Below, piece by piece: positions 58,637-64,000 of a DNA stretch of 64,000 nucleotides. The first letter of the stretch is position 1. Each line of letters begins with the position of its first letter. This stretch comes from Delphinus delphis. Lineage: Eukaryota > Chordata > Mammalia > Artiodactyla > Delphinidae. Under the pieces are notes generated by a model. That model had not been told where the DNA came from. It saw only the letters and a program-made list of their open reading frames with translations, and made no database searches. The DNA is taken from the NCBI RefSeq assembly GCF_949987515.2, contig NC_082703.1, positions 8,270,680-8,334,679 of the forward strand, given 5' to 3'. The position numbers and the translations under genes are program-made.

Positions 58637-59483
58637 GTGGCCATCATCAAAAAATCTAGAAACAATAAATGCTGGAGAGGGTGTGGAGAAAAGGGAACCC
58701 TCCTACACTGTTGGTGGGAATGTAAATTGATACAGCCACTGTGGAGAACAGTATGGAGGTTCCTTAAAAAGCTACAAATAGAACTACCATACGACCCAGC
58801 AATCCCACTACTGGGCATATACCCTGAGAAAACCATAATTCAAAAAGAGTCATGTACCAAAATGTTCATTGCAGCTCTATTTACAATAGCCCAGAGATGG
58901 AAACAACCTAAGTGTCCATCATCGGATGAATGGATAAAGAAGATGTGGCACATATATACAATGGAATATTACTCAGCCATAAAAAGAGACGAAATTGAGC
59001 TATTTGTAATGAGGTGGATAGACCTAGAGTCTGTCATACAGAGTGAAGTAAGTCAGAAAGAGAGAGACAAATACCATATGCTAACACATATATATGGAAT
59101 TTAAGAAAAAAAAAATGTCATGAAAAACCTAGGGGTGAAACAGGAATAAAGACACAGACTTACTAGAGAATGGACTTGAGGCGATGGGGAGGGGGAAGGG
59201 TAAACGGTGACAAAGCGATAAAGAGGCATGGACATATATACACTACCAAACGTAAGGTAGATAGCTAGTGGGAAGCAGCCGCATAGCACAGGGAGATCAG
59301 CTCGGTGCTTTGTGACCGCCTGGAGGGGTGGGATAGGGAGGGTGGGAGGGAGGGAGACGCAAGCGGGAAGAGATATGGGAATATATGTATATATATACCT
59401 GATTCATTTTGTTGTGAAGCTGAAACTAACATACCATTGTAAAGCAATTATACTCCAATAAAGATGTTAAAAAAAAAAAAAAA
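58637..59483 (+). mobile_element. recent L1 3' end with open ORF2 terminus
   Basis: An 847-bp 5'-truncated L1. Target-site duplication AAAACTCAGCGGATG-like at 58623-58637 and AAAATTCAGCGAATG at 59482-59496. ORF2 is open for 155 codons (58637-59104) and has the Cys-rich motif [18 protein letters not shown] and MEYYSAIKRDEIE. Then 3' UTR and AATAAAGATGTTAAAAA tail. No internal stops in the ORF2 part implies a recent insertion. Confidence 0.95.
59336..59354 (+). other. G-quadruplex motif in L1 3' UTR
   Basis: Five GGG tracts separated by single bases A, T, A, A: GGG at 59336, 59340, 59344, 59348 and 59352. L1 3' UTRs are known for such motifs. Confidence 0.9.
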
Positions 59484-59882
59484 AATTCAGCGAATGGTAG
59501 CCCCTCTCTTAATCTCTCCCAGCTGTAGAGAAGCACAGATCCATACACAAACAAGTAAGTGTACCTTCCCGATCTTACTTCCCTCTCTTTAAAAGAGAAT
59601 GGAAGCAAAAAAAAAAATCCCTATTGTCCCCCATGTTAAGATCTGCTTTATTACAGAACTGCCATGACACCAGCAAGAACCAGGTCCTACCCTTTCCACT
59701 CTTTTCCATCCATAAATCTGGGTCCCAAATTCTTTGATCCAAACTGCATGACAATCTAGACGCTCTATTAGCCTTCTGCTGCCTCAAACAGAGAAGTTAA
59801 AGGTAGGCACATTTATGACGCTGGGGCAGAACCGTTGGTTTGGGGGAGAAGTAAAGAAAAAATCTTAGAAAATAAGGCAAAG

Positions 59883-60156
59883 GGACTTCCCTGGTGGCAC
59901 AGTGGTTAAGAATCCACCTGCCAACGCGGTTCGATCCCTGGTCCGGGAAGATCCCACGTGCCGTGGAGCAGCTAAGCCCATGAGCCACAACTACTGAAGC
60001 CCGTACACACACCTAGAGCCCGTGCTCCGCAACAAGAGAAACCTGCGCACCGCAACAAAGAGAATCCCAGCTCACCCGCCGCAACTAGAGGAAGCCTGCA
60101 CTCAGCAACGAAGACCCAACACAGCCAAAAAGAAATAAAATAAATTTTTTTAAAGA
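59883..60156 (+). mobile_element. CHR-2-like SINE (long form)
   Basis: GGGACTTCCCTGGTGGCACA, CACGCGGTTCGATCCCTGG-like B box, CACAACTACTGAAGCCCG, tail CAAAAAGAAATAAAATAAAT. Perfect 16-bp target-site duplication AGAAAATAAGGCAAAG at 59867-59882 and 60157-60172. Compared with the copy at 11116-11427 it has a small deletion before the B box. Confidence 0.93.
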
Positions 60157-60172
60157 AGAAAATAAGGCAAAG

Positions 60173-60874
60173 AGAGGGGACAAAAATCAATCAACTAAAG
60201 AGGCTAGATGACATCACAGTCTTCAATTATTGTACTGAAATCATCCTGCTGGCAGAGAAGACTGAATGTAGATCTCTAAAGAGTCTCGGCGAAAATAATA
60301 GCAGGACCGTGAACAAGACATCTCTCCGGTATCTACTGCATCGTAAAATTCAGCCAAATTTTGAGTTTTGCTTTATAATACAACTCGTGAATAAAACCAA
60401 AGCAAAAAAATAATGACCTCATATCTTCAAGTAAAATTCACACTCGAAAAAGATGTGGCACGTCCAACCTGGGACTCTTTATACACTTACACGCCGCCGC
60501 TTACACAGGATGGCACAGCTCTTCTTGGGATGCACAAAGTAAAGGTATCCTCAAGGATTTGTGCCCAGATAGAGGGAGGAGGAAGCAGCCCCTGCAGGGG
60601 CTGAGCCTGAAGGGGAAGGTCTGGGTAGGTGCATCTGGGGGGTGGGGGAGCAGCAGAGACAGAGCGAGGAAGAGAGCTGAAGGGTTGATTTACGATCAGC
60701 TTTTCGGTTCTGTGTCGGGTGTTCCTGGTGTGAACGCCGCTGTTCCCATCAGTTGAAAATATCATATGGGAAAGATTATGATCAACACAGTGGCTTTTTG
60801 CAGATTGGTGAAGCTCTGTTGGGGTGGCAAAACGCCAAATGACCAGTCAGCTGACACTAATGAGCTGTGAGAGG
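60173..60874. other. intronic sequence, no recognised element
   Basis: Purine-rich stretch 60570-60690. Overlapping ORFs have no features. Confidence 0.45.
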
Positions 60875-60876
60875 TA

Positions 60877-61111
60877 CAGCTGAACCCTGAACAACATGGG
60901 GGCTAGGGGCGCCCACTCTCTGTGAAATTGAAAATCCAGGTATAATTTGCGTCCGCCTCCCACTGAAGCACTGCCTCTGTATCTGCAGTTTCTACACCTG
61001 CCAACTCAGACAACCACAGATCACGTGGCACTGCAGCATTTAATATCGAAAAAAACTTTGTGTATAAGTGGACACACGCAGTTCAAACCTGTGTGATTCA
61101 AGTGTCAACTG
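60877..61111 (+). mobile_element. MER2/Tigger-like DNA transposon (non-autonomous)
   Basis: A 235-bp element bounded by TA at 60875-60876 and 61112-61113, with terminal inverted repeats CAGCTGAACCCTGAACAACA and ...GATTCAAGTGTCAACTG. Internal TAGGGGCGCCCACTCTCTG and GTATAATTTGCG are typical of the TcMar-Tigger MER2 family. Diverged, inactive. Confidence 0.8.
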
Positions 61112-61113
61112 TA

Positions 61114-63475
61114 CCAACATCCAGTACAAACCCGAGCAGACTTTAAGAGAAACACGCAATTCCGTTTGGAGCAAGGCTATCATGTTCACGTTAACAACAC
61201 AACAAAATGCTTTTAACGATGGAATCTATCTTATTCGAGATTTGTATGCAACTGATAGGAATGAAAAACAAATGGAAAGATTTCATAAACCATGTCTATG
61301 AAGTGGTCCGAGTTCAGAAAGTAATATATTATCTGCAGCTGCATAGTTTTTGGAAGGCTTTTTGGGGAGAGTAGAATTTGAGTTAGGTAATGAGGGGTAG
61401 GTAAAATTTGAATTTGATAAAGATGAGAAACAGCACAGACAAAAGTATGGGGATTAGGAAATCTACAAAGAATGCGTAGGAAATAATAGTTCAGTTTCAC
61501 TCACTTGTAAGGTACATGGGAGCATAAAAAATAAGTGAAAACAGCTAAGTCAGAGCCTCATTAACCAGGGACAGGAATGCCAGCCCAAGAATTTTAGCCT
61601 TCCCTCTGTGGCAACTGTGGAGTCCTGACATGGCACAGTAAAATCTATGCTCCAGAAAAATTCTTCTGACAGCCGCAATATTATTACTTATGAAGTCCAT
61701 AAAGTGTTGGAAGAAACAAGGGAAAAACAGTTTTATATTTATTCTGACAGCTTAAAAGGTTGCTGCCATTACGCACGGAATTTTGAAATCTGTTTCTGCT
61801 GATTGTACTGCCTATGCCGAATATACCTATCCAACAACAGAGGAGTGTAAAACTCAACGGAGACAATACGTTACTCGAACCTGAAATCAAATGACAATTT
61901 CATCTATAGCCATGGACCGGTGCTCCTTCTTGGTTCCATTTACCAGGAAGATGAACAACAATAATTTCAGGCAATTAATGCAGATCTTTGGCAAGGCCAC
62001 ACAAGAGTTCTGCTGAATACAAGAATATTGTTACAGCAAAAAAAAAAAAAAATGAAATACATCATTTGCCACGCAGCCAGTTGAGAGTGTGTGTGTGTGC
62101 GCATCATTGAAGCTAGTCTTTCAGAAATTGCCCTAACCATCAGAAATCCATCCACAACTTCACAGACGCTTTAGCAAGCTGGACTCTGATATCAGGGTAG
62201 TAGTTTCATTAGACCTTCTCACTTCCGAAGGATCCACAGTATAAACTTTCAGAGGCGGCAACATAATCCTTCTCATCAAATATTTGGGCGACAGGTGGAA
62301 AATTGTTCTGCCAGCTGAAGAAGACAAAATCCATTCCTTCTGGCAATTTTCTGCAATGAAAACTCCAGGAATGAATGTGCAATAACTTGTGGAAATTTCA
62401 AATATTCTCACACAAAAGCAGCGTCCTCCAAATCTCGAACTGTAAACGAACTCCAAACGAACTCCTTGCTTATCTGAATGTTAAAATGTTGATTTCGCTT
62501 TGTGTCTGAATGGCCACTAAAGAAGAAGAAAATACTTTCAGACTTTTAAAGCCAAAGAAATGTTCCATTCAAACAAAGTAAAGGCACGTTAAAAGCTGTA
62601 CTTGGTTAGTAGCATCTCCCAGGTCGGGATGCAAGAACCAAAAGACCATTTTCTACCACTACCTTGTTCCCAGCGACAGGAGCTTATCTGCTCAGATTAG
62701 GATACTGTGCACACGCCAGCCCGGAAATGGATGTCGGGTTTGACTCTTCTTGGTTGGTTGCAACAAGTTCCATCTGCTCTGTGACGCACAGCTGGATCAC
62801 TCTGGTGTTCTGATAATGTCTCTTCAAGGTTTCTCTCGAAAGCCCTCGTTTGCTCACTCCCTAAGTGCTTGGCAGGTGGGTAGGTGATGGCAGGGGAAGC
62901 TAAAAGGTCTGCAGCATGTTAATGATGGAGAGAGGATTGCACACCAGCACTCCAGGTCCTCAGTTTTGCACATGAATTGTTCAACCGTTCTTTCCTGTGT
63001 GGGGTTTACACTTATTAGGTCACCTGGCTGCTGAGATGCGTGACGGATCCAGTTGAAGGACAGGTGGGGAATGAGGGTTCTATTAACACCATACTGAACA
63101 AATTAATACTGAACAAATTAATTCAATCTACTTTAATTTGGAGGCTCTTCCTACCCCCACACCCTTTTCACCAATAGATTTCTTATTTATGTGGCTTGTG
63201 TTTGTAATAAGCAATTGATTCCAATTTCCTCAAATGGAATTTTACGCAATCCATCGGTGAAGTGTATTTTTGCAATGCTTAAAAATGTTAAGTGAATGAT
63301 GTAAACAAAATGACCAGTTGCATGCATTATCTAGTTTTAAAAAGCAAACTCTTTTCAGAGGTTTTAAAAGAACCTATTTAACAGGTAAGTAACCATTATA
63401 CACAACACCGTTCAGTGGCTCAAGGACAATTTCTCTGATGCCTTCTCTGCTTCATGCACCATGCCAGGAGTGAAA
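61114..63475. other. intronic sequence, mostly unrecognised
   Basis: About 2.4 kb. 61560-61680 resembles the unresolved ancient repeat of 2588-3110. A-run at 62037-62052 and a short GT run near 62087-62100. No exon seen. The 62160-62456 minus ORF has no features. Confidence 0.45.
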
Positions 63476-63477
63476 TA

Positions 63478-63800
63478 CTGAGTATCAGGAAACAAAATCC
63501 CTCCCCTTCAAGTAGTTGACGTTTTTAGGGCAGGGAGAGACAGACAATATACACATTTTCAACATCTTTAAAAATATATAGCATGTTAGATGATGACAAA
63601 GTTCTGTAGAAAAAATAGAGCAGGGAAAAGATTGCTGGGTAAAGAGGGAATTACAATTGATGACAGTGTGGCTAGAAGGGCTTAGGATGGCAAAGGAGGT
63701 AAGAAGGCAATGCATATCTAGGAAAGAACATTTCAAGCACAGGGAATAGTACATGCAAAGGTCCTGAGGTGAGAGTGTGCCTTTAATACTAGACAAACCA
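63478..63800 (+). repeat. ancient dispersed repeat, possibly same family as 2588-3110
   Basis: GGGAGAGACAGACAATATAC, GCATGTTAGATGATGACAAA, CATTTCAAGCACAGGGAATA and GCAAAGGTCCTGAGGTGAGA are familiar wording from a widespread old mammalian repeat. Family uncertain (L2-like possible). Confidence 0.5.
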
Positions 63801-64000
63801 TAGGAAGCAAATGTGGAGAGAGGTATGTATGGGGGAGGGTGGGGAGGTGGCAAAGGGTAGAGAGGAGAAGGAGATGAGAATAAGGAAGGGATGGGGACAG
63901 CACACATGCAGTCCCTTTTAGGTCCCTGGACTTTTGAGTTTCAGCGAGATTACGAACCTCTGACATTTCCAGACAGAGGAGTCATCATCATGATCTCACT

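Larger units (their letters stand above)
29996..64000 (-). other. UNC5D: UNC5D intron 1 (3' part)
   Basis: By gene orientation, everything to the right of exon 2 is the downstream portion of the first intron, at least 34 kb. It contains no further exon I can recognise. It is rich in retroelements: a near full-length L1, four further L1 3' ends or fragments, six SINEs, one LTR, an L2, MIRs and a Tigger-type element. That 29996-64000 is all one intron rests on the known UNC5D gene structure, in which exon 1 is separated by a very long intron. It is not shown directly by the sequence. Confidence 0.85.

Noticed and set aside
63064..63125. Doubled phrase ACTGAACAAATTAAT near 63090-63120
   Set aside because: A short local duplication of about 16 bp, ordinary slippage, with no further structure.
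29996..64000. UNC5D exon 1 or promoter
   Set aside because: No signal peptide exon or CpG-rich promoter seen; the known gene has a very long first intron.
1..64000. CRISPR array, operon, phage or plasmid features
   Set aside because: No regularly spaced direct repeats with unique spacers, no bacterial gene density, and spliced vertebrate exons are present.

Overview
This is mammalian nuclear DNA, almost certainly from a whale or dolphin. The main evidence is twelve tRNA-derived CHR-type SINEs. Eight are the young ~200 bp form with perfect or near-perfect target-site duplications, a family known from cetaceans and their close relatives. I saw no ruminant-specific Bov-tA or BovB elements. A six-kilobase L1 and several short L1 tails are also of the cetartiodactyl type. 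There are no bacterial-style genes, operons or CRISPR arrays.

The only host gene I can support is UNC5D, a netrin receptor, on the minus strand. Two of its early exons are present with intact GT/AG splice sites and open frames: exon 2 (29777-29995) and exon 3 (15889-16032). Together they encode most of the first immunoglobulin domain. Everything else appears intronic: 29996-64000 is part of intron 1, 16033-29776 is the complete intron 2 (13,744 bp), and 1-15888 is part of intron 3. The promoter, exon 1 and exon 4 onward are outside the window.

Layout by region. 1-15.9 kb: a SINE and L1 tail at a shared target site, an ERV-type solo LTR, L2, a minus-strand L1 tail, MER5-type elements and a mariner end. 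16-30 kb: exon 3, an L1 tail, MIRs, SINEs, a long TC/TG/CG microsatellite, a 214-codon ORF of unknown meaning, a long L2 and exon 2. 30-40 kb: an L1 tail, then a near full-length L1 (33287-39519) with recognisable but broken ORF1 and ORF2 and a SINE inserted in ORF2. 40-50 kb: four SINEs, AT and CA microsatellites, an L2 and a second LTR of the same family. 50-64 kb: old L1M fragments on both strands, a recent L1 3' end with an open 155-codon ORF2 terminus and a G-quadruplex motif, a SINE, and a MER2/Tigger-like DNA transposon.

I found no previously undescribed multi-gene system. The most interesting observations are: repeated use of one insertion site by an L1 and a SINE (1255-1659); a SINE with an imperfect 37 bp internal duplication that suggests template switching (29328-29401); the datable SINE-in-L1 nest; two in-phase symmetric UNC5D exons; and two candidate conserved non-coding blocks. 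Repeat family names come from recognising consensus features by eye, and their boundaries are approximate unless target-site duplications are given.
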